64,000 nt of DNA, from contig WLPX01000005.1 of the NCBI GenBank assembly GCA_009698575.1, positions 28,797 to 92,796 of the forward strand, read 5' to 3'. The position numbers were made by a program, and so were the translations under genes. The DNA is from Actinomycetota bacterium (GTDB lineage Bacteria > Actinomycetota > Actinomycetes > S36-B12 > UBA5976). The notes under the pieces were generated by a model. The model saw only the letters and a program-made list of their open reading frames with translations. It was not told the DNA's origin and searched no databases. Position 1 is the first letter of the stretch, and each line of letters starts with the position of its first letter. Below, piece by piece: positions 55,061-63,489 of this stretch.

Positions 55061-56797
55061 GTGCCCCAAATTCGCTTGGCGTTAGCGCAAATAAACCCAG
55101 TTGTGGGCGATCTGCGTGGCAATGTGGCCAAATGCCTCCAAGCCGTTAAATCTGCTGCCGCTGCGGGCGCCGATGTAGTTGTCCTGCCGGAAATGGTTGT
55201 TACTGGGTATCCAGTTGAAGATCTGGCACTACGGCCGTCATTTCAGCTGGCATCACAAACTGCCACGCAAGAGTTTGCGCAATCATTGAAATTAGCCGGG
55301 CTGGGAAGTGTTTTAGTTTTCGTGGGTTACCTACGCGGCACCAACGACACTGAGGCAAAAAAACTTGGCGTTCCGCGCGGTGGACCTATGAACTGTGCTG
55401 CCGTTATTTATGACGGGGCTATTCATGCCAGCTATGCCAAACATCACTTGCCGAACTACGGCGTATTCGATGAATACCGATATTTTGTGCCTGGAAACAG
55501 TTCAGTTTTAGTGCGGGCATTTGGTGTTGATATTGCAGTCGCTATTTGTGAGGACTTATGGCAAGACGGCGGTCCTGTGGCTCAAGTAAAGCGCAATGGT
55601 GCTGGCCTATTGGTAGTGCTCAATGGATCACCGTACGAACGCGATAAAGATGACGTACGCCTGGAATTAGTAAGTCGCCGAGCTAAAGAAGCTGATGCCA
55701 CATTGGCATACGTAAATATGGTGGGCGGCCAAGATGAATTGGTCTTTGAAGGCGACTCAATAATTGTTTCCAAAACTGGCGAAGTTTTGATGCGGGCTGC
55801 TCAGTTTGAATCTGACATGTTGATAGCTGACCTTCAGTTGCCATCAGCTGGCGAAACTACAATTCTGGCAAACGGAGAATCCGTGGTTATCTTGGCGGAT
55901 TCAGTGGTGCATGATCATTCCGCAGACATACATCGGGAACAAAAGGCTCGGCTAGATCCAAACGCTGAAGTTTATGCAGCACTAGTTACTGCGTTACATG
56001 ATTACGTTTTTAAGAATGGCTTCAAGTCCGTGGCCTTGGGTCTTTCGGGTGGAATTGATTCAGCTTTGGTGGCAGCGATTGCAGCTGATGCCATTGGCGC
56101 GCAAAACGTGCATGGTGTGGCAATGCCATCAAAGTATTCCTCTGATCATTCACTTTCTGATGCGAAGGATTCCGCTGTTCGCATTGGCCTAAATTTCCGT
56201 ACTGTTCCAATCGAACCAATGGTCGCTGCCTACCTTAATAACCTCGACCTCTCTGGATTAGCAGAGGAAAACTTGCAAGCCCGAGTGCGCGGCATGATTT
56301 TGATGGGGCTATCAAATCAAGAAGGTCATTTAGTTTTGGCCACTGGAAACAAGAGCGAACTTTCGGTCGGGTACTCCACTATTTATGGTGATGCAGTTGG
56401 TGGCTTCGCTCCCCTAATGGATGTGCCAAAAGTTGATGTTTGGGCGCTAGCTAATTGGCGCAATGAGCAAGCCAAAATAAAGGGTGAAGTAGCGCCAATC
56501 CCGGAGTCGAGTATTTCAAAGCCGCCTAGTGCAGAACTGCGCCCTGGCCAGCAAGATTCAGATTCCTTGCCAGACTACGAAGAATTAGATGCAATCTTGG
56601 CGAGGTACGTCGAGCAAGACCAAAGCGCAGAACAAATAATTGCAGCTGGTTTTGCCGCCGACACAGTTCATCGGATCTTGTCGCTAACGGATCGCGCAGA
56701 ATACAAACGCCGCCAATACCCACCTGGCCCCAAAGTTTCAGGCAAAGCCTTCGGCAAAGACCGCAGAATGCCACTCACGAATAAGTGGGCTGAATAG
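55061..56797 (+). CDS. nadE: glutamine-dependent NAD synthetase
   Basis: A 578-residue two-domain enzyme completing NAD synthesis. The N-terminal nitrilase-like glutaminase has its Glu, Lys and Cys in VVLPEMVVTGYP, AKHHLPNYGVFDE and AICEDLWQDG. The C-terminal synthetase has the PP-loop GLSGGIDSALVAAIA and ATGNKSELSVGY. The frame is open from 55022, but the GTG at 55061 follows TATGCT (55049-55054) by six bases with TTACAG as a plausible -35. A structured repeat element overlaps the 3' end. Confidence 0.95.
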   Translation: MPQIRLALAQINPVVGDLRGNVAKCLQAVKSAAAAGADVVVLPEMVVTGYPVEDLALRPSFQLASQTATQEFAQSLKLAGLGSVLVFVGYLRGTNDTEAKKLGVPRGGPMNCAAVIYDGAIHASYAKHHLPNYGVFDEYRYFVPGNSSVLVRAFGVDIAVAICEDLWQDGGPVAQVKRNGAGLLVVLNGSPYERDKDDVRLELVSRRAKEADATLAYVNMVGGQDELVFEGDSIIVSKTGEVLMRAAQFESDMLIADLQLPSAGETTILANGESVVILADSVVHDHSADIHREQKARLDPNAEVYAALVTALHDYVFKNGFKSVALGLSGGIDSALVAAIAADAIGAQNVHGVAMPSKYSSDHSLSDAKDSAVRIGLNFRTVPIEPMVAAYLNNLDLSGLAEENLQARVRGMILMGLSNQEGHLVLATGNKSELSVGYSTIYGDAVGGFAPLMDVPKVDVWALANWRNEQAKIKGEVAPIPESSISKPPSAELRPGQQDSDSLPDYEELDAILARYVEQDQSAEQIIAAGFAADTVHRILSLTDRAEYKRRQYPPGPKVSGKAFGKDRRMPLTNKWAE

Positions 56798-56813
56798 CCC
56801 GGTTATTCGTGAG
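56774..56813 (+). terminator. long hairpin spanning the nadE stop codon
   Basis: CTCACGAATAA (56774-56784) pairs with TTATTCGTGAG (56803-56813), with an inner GGGCT/AGCCC stem. The hairpin includes the last codons and stop of nadE. There is no T-run. It may act as a 3'-end stabiliser or be part of the repeated element described next to it. Confidence 0.55.
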
Positions 56814-56862
56814 GATAAACACCGCCCAGTACTTGGGCTGAATAGCGCGGCTATTGGTGTTT
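56786..56862 (+). repeat. two copies of a 26-bp structured repeat
   Basis: Copies at 56786-56811 and 56834-56859 share TGGGCTGAATAGC-N-CGG-N-TATT-N-GTG with three differences. Copy 2 is the core of a compact three-way junction: outer stem AAACACC/GGTGTTT (56817-56823 with 56856-56862), hairpin GCCCA/TGGGC (56824-56838) and hairpin AATAGC/GCTATT (56841-56855). In copy 1 the last hairpin keeps pairing through a G-U in place of a G-C. The element lies between nadE and panB. Confidence 0.55.
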
Positions 56863-56954
56863 GGCGCAAAGTAGCCTGCTAACCACAATTCCTGCAACAA
56901 TAGAGACACAGATCCGGGGACTGCCATCGCGCAGCCTCGAGAGTGGAGCACCAA

Positions 56955-57785
56955 ATGTCGAATGAGCCTTTGTATGGCGGAAAACAATCACGTCGGATAA
57001 CAACTAGCGACTTACTCGATGCCAAGGCACGTGGCGAGAAGTGGCCAATGATTACTTCCTACGATGCGTTGAGCGCTGGAATCTTTGATGAAGCCGGTAT
57101 CCCTGTTTTATTGGTAGGCGATTCTGCCGCCATGGTGGTTTACGGTTATGACTCCACAATCCCCGTAACTACGGATGACCTGTTGCCGTTAGTTGCTGCC
57201 GTTGAACGTGGAAGTAAGCGGGCCATGGTTCTGGCTGATTTACCATTTGGCTCTTACCAATCCTCGCCAGCTCAGGCCCTAGAAACCAGCGTTCGATTCA
57301 TGCAAGAAGGCAAAGCTCATGCCGTCAAGATCGAGGGCGGACGTCACATGGTTGATCATGTTGGGCTGCTGACTCAATCCGGTGTTCCCGTGATGGGACA
57401 CATCGGGTTAACGCCACAATCGGTACATCAAATGGGTGGCTACAAAGTGCAAGGTAGGGGCGATGCTGGCGATCTATTGATTGCTGATGCACATGCCTTA
57501 GTTGATGCTGGAGCATTTGCGATCGTGCTCGAAGTTGTGCCGCATGAATTAGCGACTCGACTTACTAATGAAATTTCAGTTCCGATAATTGGCATCGGAG
57601 CTGGGCCAGGTACCGATGCGCAAGTAATAGTTTGGCAAGACTTACTGGGTTTGACCGGCGGCAAGCAAGCAAAGTTTGTAAAGCACTACGCGGCAATGCG
57701 CGAAACTATGTTGGACGGTGCTAAATCGTGGGCAGATGATGTTGCCAGCGGTGCTTATCCGGACTTGGATCACTCATACATTTAA
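56955..57785 (+). CDS. panB: 3-methyl-2-oxobutanoate hydroxymethyltransferase
   Basis: PanB, 276 residues from the chosen start, performs the first committed step to pantothenate using methylene-tetrahydrofolate. Motifs are MITSYDALSAGIFDEAG, LLVGDSAAMVVYGYDST, GGRHMVDHV and GHIGLTPQSVHQMGGYKVQG. The ATG at 56955 has GGAG seven bases upstream; an in-frame ATG at 56943 is less well placed. panC and panD are not nearby. Confidence 0.95.
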   Translation: MSNEPLYGGKQSRRITTSDLLDAKARGEKWPMITSYDALSAGIFDEAGIPVLLVGDSAAMVVYGYDSTIPVTTDDLLPLVAAVERGSKRAMVLADLPFGSYQSSPAQALETSVRFMQEGKAHAVKIEGGRHMVDHVGLLTQSGVPVMGHIGLTPQSVHQMGGYKVQGRGDAGDLLIADAHALVDAGAFAIVLEVVPHELATRLTNEISVPIIGIGAGPGTDAQVIVWQDLLGLTGGKQAKFVKHYAAMRETMLDGAKSWADDVASGAYPDLDHSYI

Positions 57786-58240
57786 GTGTGAGGTTGGTTT
57801 CGAAAAACTATTCTTAAATCGAATTTGGATTATTTTTTCGGAAACCAAATCGACAAATTTTTTGCGAACTTTTCGTCAGAATTGCGTAAATATCGCAAAA
57901 TTTAAAAAAATAATTTTTCGGTTGAGCTGCCACAACTTCGAAATATTGTTTTGCAACAAACTTTAAATTACTTAACGCAAAAACACTGCGTAAGATTTAT
58001 TGAACGCAAAAAACCCGATAACCACGCGGTTTTTTAGAACATTTTCTGTTGTGCGGTTGTGAATATTTTGCAAAATTTCGGCTCAAAATAACTCGATTTT
58101 TGGCAACAATTGTCCAATTTTTTCGGTGCGACACGCTGGCAAGATAATTGGCAAAAAACACCCAAAAGTATGTATTTGTCTGCCAACCTAGTTATTAAGA
58201 ACCTTCGGGAAGTCCGAGGGTCTTACCTCGAGGAGGACCT
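57786..58240. other. AT-rich non-coding island before the H1-like gene
   Basis: A 455-base stretch with no credible gene and a visibly higher A+T content than the rest of the window. It carries recurrent A2-3Tn-CGG motifs at 57832-57841, 57912-57921, 58073-58081 and 58116-58126, long A and T runs, and an intrinsic terminator at 58008-58035. The last part holds the ribosome-binding site GAGGAGG of the H1-like gene. The three small open frames here look like chance. Confidence 0.7.
58008..58035 (+). terminator. intrinsic terminator 220 bases after panB
   Basis: AAAAAACC and GGTTTTTT form the stem, with a further CG step inside, followed on the plus strand by AG-AACATTTT. It is too far from the panB stop (57785) for an ordinary 3' end and may end a long trailer or an independent small RNA. 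Confidence 0.65.
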
Positions 58241-58579
58241 GTGGCTGCCAAGAAGACCACAGCACGTAAGGCACCTGCTAAGCGCAAGGCTGCTAAGAAG
58301 AAGGCTGTAGCTAAGGCTCCAGCGAAGAAGGCTGCTAAGCGTAAGCCAGCTGCCAAGAAGGCTGCCAAGCGCAAGCCAGCCAAGAAGAAGGCTGCTGCGA
58401 AGAAGGCACCTGCTAAGAAGAAGGCTGCCAAGCGCAAGCCAGCTAAGAAGAAGGCTGCTGCTAAGGCACCTGCGAAGAAGAAGGCTGCCAAGCGCAAGCC
58501 AGCTAAGAAAGCTGCTGCGAAGAAGGCTCCTGCTAAGCGCAAGGCTGCAAAGCGCAAGCCAGCTGCGAAGAAGAAGTAA
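58241..58579 (+). CDS. histone H1-like Lys/Ala-rich DNA-binding protein
   Basis: A 112-residue protein made almost entirely of Ala, Lys, Pro and Arg in repeats of the type KKAAAKKAPAKKKAAKRKPA. There is no HU fold, no acidic residue and no hydrophobic core, so it should be disordered and bind DNA by charge, like the C-terminal tails of actinobacterial HupB or bacterial H1 homologues. The GTG start has GAGGAGG at a good distance. A terminator follows 17 bases after the stop. The gene is repetitive at DNA level, with GCTAAGAAG-type units. Confidence 0.88.
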   Translation: MAAKKTTARKAPAKRKAAKKKAVAKAPAKKAAKRKPAAKKAAKRKPAKKKAAAKKAPAKKKAAKRKPAKKKAAAKAPAKKKAAKRKPAKKAAAKKAPAKRKAAKRKPAAKKK

Positions 58580-58596
58580 ATTTCCCCTGCTTCATC

Positions 58597-58630
58597 AAAA
58601 ACCCCGTTCCCTTTTGGGAGCGGGGTTTTT
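58597..58630 (+). terminator. intrinsic terminator after H1-like gene
   Basis: AAAAACCCCGTTCCC and GGGAGCGGGGTTTTT form a 15-bp stem (one G-U) with a TTTT loop and a T-run. Confidence 0.95.
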
Positions 58631-58633
58631 GCT

Positions 58634-58840
58634 TTGCCAACAATTTTTAATTTAACTTTCGAATTTCGCGCTGCGCCTAATCGTCGTCTTGCGCATCCAA
58701 ATCATCATTGCGCGCACTCATTCGCCGTACCGCAGTATCAGCAAGTTCCTGGGACTCGTAAGGCCCAAGCCGTGATTCATTTGGGCACCCCGGCCCAGCC
58801 TCGACTATTTGATGAATTAAGCAAAACCACCACTGCATAG
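58634..58840 (+). CDS. possible 68-residue hypothetical protein
   Basis: A TTG-initiated frame with a basic, His-rich centre and a reasonable C-terminus (HLGTPAQPRLFDELSKT). No ribosome-binding site or leaderless -10 is visible, and I do not recognise the sequence. It could be a real small gene or chance; the composition is not clearly random. Confidence 0.25.
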   Translation: MPTIFNLTFEFRAAPNRRLAHPNHHCAHSFAVPQYQQVPGTRKAQAVIHLGTPAQPRLFDELSKTTTA

Positions 58841-58919
58841 TTTCATTCTGGCACCAAAGACCGATGGCAAATCTAACGGGCTGGGAATTGATGCCAGCAA
58901 ACTGATTTAGGATGGGACA

Positions 58920-59780
58920 GTGCCCGCACCTATTGGAACTCTCAAACCAGGCGTTGTATCTCCGATGCGCTCAGTCCCAAACTCAATCCCTCGGCCAGAG
59001 TATGTGGGCAAAAAGTCGCCAAAGCGATATCGCGGCAGTGAAGTCCAAAGCCAAGAGACCATCGAAAAAATGCGAATTGCTGGCAGGATCGCAGCCGGTG
59101 CGCTAGCTGAGGTTGGCAGAAACGTAGCTCCGGGTATTACAACTGATGAACTTGACCGAATCGGTCACGAATACTTGCTAGACCACAATGCCTACCCGAG
59201 CACTTTGGGATACCGCTACTTCCCAAAATCGTTATGCGCGAGCCTAAATGAAGTTATCTGTCATGGCATTCCAGATTCCACCGTGGTTCAGGATGGCGAC
59301 ATCTGCAACATTGACATTACGGCATTCATACATGGAGTCCATGGCGATACCAACGCGACTTTCTTTGCTGGCGATGTTGATGAAGAGTCCAGGTTGCTAG
59401 TCGAGCGCACTGCTGAGTCCCTAAAACGAGCCATCGAAGCCGTAAAACCCGGGCGTCCAATTAATGTGATCGGCCGCGTTATTGAGTCCTACGCCAAGCG
59501 ATTTAACTATGGTGTGGTGCGCGACTTTACTGGACATGGAATTAGCACCACATTTCACTCCGGACTTGTGGTGCCGCACTACGACACCGAGCATTTTGAC
59601 ACCATCATGCAAGTAGGTATGACTTTCACGATTGAACCCATGTTGACTCTGGGAACTTACAACTGGGACATGTGGGATGACGACTGGACTGTAGTTACCA
59701 AGGATCGGATGCGGTCGGCGCAATTTGAGCACACGTTGGTCGTAACTGCCGATGGCGCCGAAATCCTGACAAAGGTGTAG
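58920..59780 (+). CDS. map: methionine aminopeptidase type I
   Basis: MetAP, 286 residues, removes N-terminal Met. The extended N-terminus (about 40 residues before [19 protein letters not shown]) is typical of the longer actinobacterial enzyme. Metal ligands are in [38 protein letters not shown] and the final FEHTLVVT. The GTG start follows TAGGAT by six bases (leaderless). Confidence 0.95.
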   Translation: MPAPIGTLKPGVVSPMRSVPNSIPRPEYVGKKSPKRYRGSEVQSQETIEKMRIAGRIAAGALAEVGRNVAPGITTDELDRIGHEYLLDHNAYPSTLGYRYFPKSLCASLNEVICHGIPDSTVVQDGDICNIDITAFIHGVHGDTNATFFAGDVDEESRLLVERTAESLKRAIEAVKPGRPINVIGRVIESYAKRFNYGVVRDFTGHGISTTFHSGLVVPHYDTEHFDTIMQVGMTFTIEPMLTLGTYNWDMWDDDWTVVTKDRMRSAQFEHTLVVTADGAEILTKV

Positions 59781-59814
59781 TTAAAGATTCAAATACTTGC
59801 TTTAGAATAAAGCC

Positions 59815-60267
59815 ATGACGCGCTGGCTAACTAAAGAGCAACAGGTTCACTGGCGATCCTGGTTAACCGCCTCAACAGCGCTTCGGGAACAGCTCAGCGG
59901 CGAGCTGCAAGAAGCCCACGGCCTGACAATTACGGACTACGAAATCCTGGTCCGCCTTTCCGAGAGCGAAAATCACGCCATCCGCATGAGTGACTTGGCA
60001 GCCAAGACTTTACTGTCTCGCAGTCGACTTTCGCATCAAATCGATCGCATGGAAACTGCTGGACTTGTTACGCGCGAAGTATGCGCCGATGACCGCCGTG
60101 GCCAATTGGCAGTGCTTACTAATACAGGCATGAAGGCGCTAGCTGCGGCTGCGCCTCTACACGTCAGCGGTGTACGAAAGCACTTTGTAGATGTATTAAC
60201 CGATGCGGAATACCAGGCACTTGGAACTGCAGCCAAGAAAATCGCTGATCATCTAGATAGCCTGTAA
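59815..60267 (+). CDS. MarR-family transcriptional regulator
   Basis: A 150-residue winged-helix regulator. The recognition region reads MSDLAAKTLLSRSRLSHQIDRME, followed by the wing with GLVTREVCADDRRGQLAVLT. MarR proteins usually sense small aromatic or lipophilic ligands and control efflux or catabolic genes; the target here is not evident. The ATG follows TAGAAT by six bases. It lies 15 bases upstream of tgt and may share a transcript with it. Confidence 0.9.
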   Translation: MTRWLTKEQQVHWRSWLTASTALREQLSGELQEAHGLTITDYEILVRLSESENHAIRMSDLAAKTLLSRSRLSHQIDRMETAGLVTREVCADDRRGQLAVLTNTGMKALAAAAPLHVSGVRKHFVDVLTDAEYQALGTAAKKIADHLDSL

Positions 60268-60282
60268 TTCAGAGTTTAAGTT

Positions 60283-61503
60283 TTGAAAACTAATTTTTCG
60301 TTCGACATCCATAGCGACCCTGCCTCGAGTAGTAGCGCCCGCGCTGGCACCATCAATACTCCCCACGGTCCAATTCAAACTCCCGCATTTATTCCAGTTG
60401 GAACTAAAGCAACTGTTAAATCGGTGATGCCAGAATCCATGGCTGAACTTGGCGCTCAAGCCTTGCTCGCCAATGCTTACCATCTCTACTTGCAGCCAGG
60501 TGCAGACATTGTGGATTCTGCTGGTGGCTTGGGATCGTTTATGAACTGGCCCGGTCCAACTTTTACCGATAGCGGTGGCTTCCAAGTAATGAGCCTTGGA
60601 GCGGGTTTTAAGAAAGTCCTTGCCATGGAAACTGACACAGTGCAATCCGATGATGTGATTGCCGAAAACAAAACTCGCTTAGCGCACGTGGATGACGATG
60701 GCGTAACTTTTAAATCTCATTTAGATGGCACCCAGCATCGATTTACTCCCGAGTTTTCGATGCAAGTTCAGCACCAACTAGGCGCAGATATTATTTTTGC
60801 TTTTGATGAACTAACTACTTTGATGAATACCCGGGAATACCAGGTCATGTCCTTGGAGCGAACTCGACTTTGGGCCCAGCGCTGTATTGCTGAGCACCAG
60901 AAACAAACGCTAGAGCGCAGTGACCATCCATACCAAGCGCTATTTGGTGTAATCCAAGGCGCGCAATACGAAGACTTGCGACGCAAGGCTGCAAGCGATT
61001 TAGGTGCTATGGAATTCGATGGCTACGGCGTGGGCGGTGCCTTAGATAAAAACGATCTAGGAATGATCGTGGGTTGGGTGACCGAAGAATTACCAATTAA
61101 CCGGCCACGACATTTACTGGGTATTGGCGAACCCGAAGACTTATTTGTGGGCGTCGAAGCCGGCATAGATACTTTTGATTGCGTTTCCGCATCTCGAGTG
61201 GCTCGTAATGCCGCGGTTTACAACAATCAAGGCAGATTTAACATCACAAATGCTAAATTCCGCAGATCTTTTGAGCCACTTGTTGAAGGCTGCCAGTGTT
61301 ACACCTGCACGCATTACACCCAGGCTTACTTGCATCACTTAGTCCACGCCAAAGAGCTACTAGCCTCTACCCTGCTGACGATTCATAATGAACATTTCAT
61401 TGTTGGCTTAGTTGCCAAAATGCGCGCAACTTTAATTGCTGGTGACTTCGCTGAATTTAAAACCGAATTTTTGGGTCAGTATCAAGGTCGCGGTAATAGT
61501 TAA
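60283..61503 (+). CDS. tgt: queuine tRNA-ribosyltransferase
   Basis: Tgt, 406 residues, exchanges guanine-34 of GUN-anticodon tRNAs for a queuosine base. The nucleophile/base motifs are FTDSGGFQVMSL and ASRVARNAAVY; the zinc site is CQCYTCTHYT with a following His. The TTG at 60283 is taken as start because the conserved ARAGTINTPHGPIQTPAF begins near residue 23. The neighbouring precursor transporter suggests salvage; no que synthesis gene is in the window. Confidence 0.94.
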   Translation: MKTNFSFDIHSDPASSSSARAGTINTPHGPIQTPAFIPVGTKATVKSVMPESMAELGAQALLANAYHLYLQPGADIVDSAGGLGSFMNWPGPTFTDSGGFQVMSLGAGFKKVLAMETDTVQSDDVIAENKTRLAHVDDDGVTFKSHLDGTQHRFTPEFSMQVQHQLGADIIFAFDELTTLMNTREYQVMSLERTRLWAQRCIAEHQKQTLERSDHPYQALFGVIQGAQYEDLRRKAASDLGAMEFDGYGVGGALDKNDLGMIVGWVTEELPINRPRHLLGIGEPEDLFVGVEAGIDTFDCVSASRVARNAAVYNNQGRFNITNAKFRRSFEPLVEGCQCYTCTHYTQAYLHHLVHAKELLASTLLTIHNEHFIVGLVAKMRATLIAGDFAEFKTEFLGQYQGRGNS

Positions 61504-62189
61504 AGTGCTGGGCCATAAGTTGGCTCATTTGTTTTTACGTAGGCAATCACTCGGTAAGTAATTGGCAGCAACACAACTTCTAGCAAAGTCTTGTAGATGT
61601 ATCCAACAATTACGTAATTCAAGAAATCTGCGCCCGTAAGAATTCCGTAAAACGCAATGGTGCAGAAAACTACGGTGTCAGCCAGCTCGCCAACAACTGT
61701 TGAACCAATTAAGCGAACCCATAGCGCGCTTTCATTAGTTCGAGCCTTGATCTTTACCAAGACATAAGAATTTAGTAATTGACCGATTAGAAAGCCACAA
61801 ACACTTGCTAATACGATTCTTGGCACAAATCCCAAGATCGCTTCAAATGCACTTTGGTTTTCCCAACCAGGTGCTGAAGGTGACATTTGAATTAACCAAA
61901 AAGTCAGCGCTGACAAAATTGCCATGCCAAAACCAATCAGGATAGTTTTGCGCGCGGCCTTAAAGCCATAAACCTCACTGAGAACATCGCCTGTGATGTA
62001 AACCAAAGGAAATAAAAATGCGCCGCCATCGAGAATGAGTGGGCCAGCGCTAATCAATTTCACCGCACCAACATTTGAAATGACGAGTAATGCGACAAAT
62101 ACTGCCGAGATCACTGGGTAGTAGCTGGACGTGGTGGCAGCAAATGCTGGGGCTTTTGATTTAGGGATGTTGGTCACTGCCTTATTCAA
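61500..62189 (-). CDS. yhhQ: queuosine precursor transporter (YhhQ/VUT family)
   Basis: A 229-residue protein with six to seven helices. Typical stretches are FPLVYITGDVLSEVYGFKAARK, the signature loop of the VUT_1 family, and ELADTVVFCTIAFYG. YhhQ imports queuosine precursors such as preQ0/preQ1 or queuine, matching the convergent tgt (four-base overlap). The TTG at 62189 is the longest start; a GTG at 62177 is an alternative. Confidence 0.88.
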   Translation of the reverse strand: MNKAVTNIPKSKAPAFAATTSSYYPVISAVFVALLVISNVGAVKLISAGPLILDGGAFLFPLVYITGDVLSEVYGFKAARKTILIGFGMAILSALTFWLIQMSPSAPGWENQSAFEAILGFVPRIVLASVCGFLIGQLLNSYVLVKIKARTNESALWVRLIGSTVVGELADTVVFCTIAFYGILTGADFLNYVIVGYIYKTLLEVVLLPITYRVIAYVKTNEPTYGPAL

Positions 62190-62211
62190 TCACTTCAATA
62201 GGCTGTTACCC

Positions 62212-63468
62212 ATGACCTCGGCTAGCGTCGCTCCTGCGCATCCACTGCTAAAGCGAACGCTACAGACACTGGCAAGCGCACAGACTCTCTCTGGCCTGGG
62301 TTACTCCAGCACAGTTGCTGCTGGGTCGCTGTTGGTAGCAAGCATCACTAAATCTGAAGCACTTGCCGGACTGGCCCAAACTTTTGGTGTCCTAGGCGCT
62401 GCAGCTATGGCCCTGCCGCTAGCGAACTTAACTCGTCGTGGCGGTCGCAGGTTGGCACTTGGTTCTGGTTACCTCATAGGAGCCTCTGGAGCGGTTTTCG
62501 CGATCATTGGCGGCACTGCTCGCTTGTTGCCAATCATGCTCCTGGGCACGTTTCTGGTGGGCGCAGCGTCTGCTTCTGGATACCAGGCTCGCTACGCCGC
62601 AGTTGATTTAGCTTCGCAAAACAATCGTGCCAAGAGCTTGTCGTTAGTTGTTTGGGCTTCCACGATAGGTTCTGTTATCGGGCCAAACTTAATGGGGCCT
62701 TTTGGTCGCATAGCTGACTCAATGGGCCTACCAAAACTAACTGGTCCGTATTTGCTGTCGGCCACAATGCTCAGCATGGGAGCAGCGATCATCTGGTTTC
62801 GACTTAAGCCTGATCCATATTTAACAAGTGTTGCAGGACATAGCGAAGAATCATCCAGCAAAGTTAAAGTTCCAGCCAAAGAAGTTTTTGCTCACATTGC
62901 ATCTAGGCCACTGGCACTACTCGGGCTACTTGCAATTTCAATTGGACATTTGATTATGGTTGCCGTGATGGTTATGACACCAGTACACATGGCTCACGTG
63001 GATGTTTCCTTAACCATTATTGGTTTTGTAATCAGCGTACATATCGCAGGCATGTACGCCTTCTCGCCTATCGTTGGCTACTTAACTGACCGTCTAGGCC
63101 GACCACAAGTAATTTTCATTGGTGGCCTGATTTTGATTAGCTCGGCGATTATTGCTGGGACCGCACCTGCTAACAATGAGATCCAACTTGGTATCGGATT
63201 GTTCCTACTTGGACTTGGTTGGTCTTGCACATTGATCGCCGGTTCAACTTTGCTTTCCGAATCTGTTTCTGATCACTATCGGGCACCCGCGCAAGGTACT
63301 TCGGACCTGATCATGAACCTGAGCGCTGCGGTAGGTGGCGCCTTGGCTGGCGTAATCATTGCGGTCCTAAGTTACGGATGGCTATGTGCCCTTGCTGCTA
63401 TGCCAGTGGTTTATGTAACGCTGTTAGCGGTAAAGCGGATGTCAGACTCAAAAACGATTTCGAGTTGA
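62212..63468 (+). CDS. MFS transporter
   Basis: A 418-residue major facilitator with about 12 helices. It includes the loop LANLTRRGGRRLALGSGYLIG after helix 2 and its counterpart YLTDRLGRPQVIFIGG in the second half. Similar actinobacterial proteins are labelled only as MFS transporters. The frame opens at 62131, but the ATG at 62212 follows TAGGCT (62199-62204) by seven bases. It is divergent from yhhQ with a 22-base gap. Substrate unknown. Confidence 0.83.
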   Translation: MTSASVAPAHPLLKRTLQTLASAQTLSGLGYSSTVAAGSLLVASITKSEALAGLAQTFGVLGAAAMALPLANLTRRGGRRLALGSGYLIGASGAVFAIIGGTARLLPIMLLGTFLVGAASASGYQARYAAVDLASQNNRAKSLSLVVWASTIGSVIGPNLMGPFGRIADSMGLPKLTGPYLLSATMLSMGAAIIWFRLKPDPYLTSVAGHSEESSSKVKVPAKEVFAHIASRPLALLGLLAISIGHLIMVAVMVMTPVHMAHVDVSLTIIGFVISVHIAGMYAFSPIVGYLTDRLGRPQVIFIGGLILISSAIIAGTAPANNEIQLGIGLFLLGLGWSCTLIAGSTLLSESVSDHYRAPAQGTSDLIMNLSAAVGGALAGVIIAVLSYGWLCALAAMPVVYVTLLAVKRMSDSKTISS

Positions 63469-63489
63469 GTTACAACACGTCCTAGCGGT

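Larger units (their letters stand above)
58580..58919. other. gap between H1-like gene and map
   Basis: Apart from the terminator, this 340-base stretch holds one possible short gene (58634-58840) and the map promoter region: TAGGAT at 58908-58913, six bases before the map GTG. Nothing else is evident. Confidence 0.5.

Noticed and set aside
57718..57966. 82-residue plus-strand frame after panB
   Set aside because: It begins inside panB in another frame and runs through AT-rich DNA, giving a Phe/Asn/Ile-rich sequence without domain character.
58195..58557. 120-residue Ala/Phe/Leu-rich frame on the minus strand
   Set aside because: It is the antisense of the Lys/Ala repeat gene; its regularity simply mirrors those repeats.
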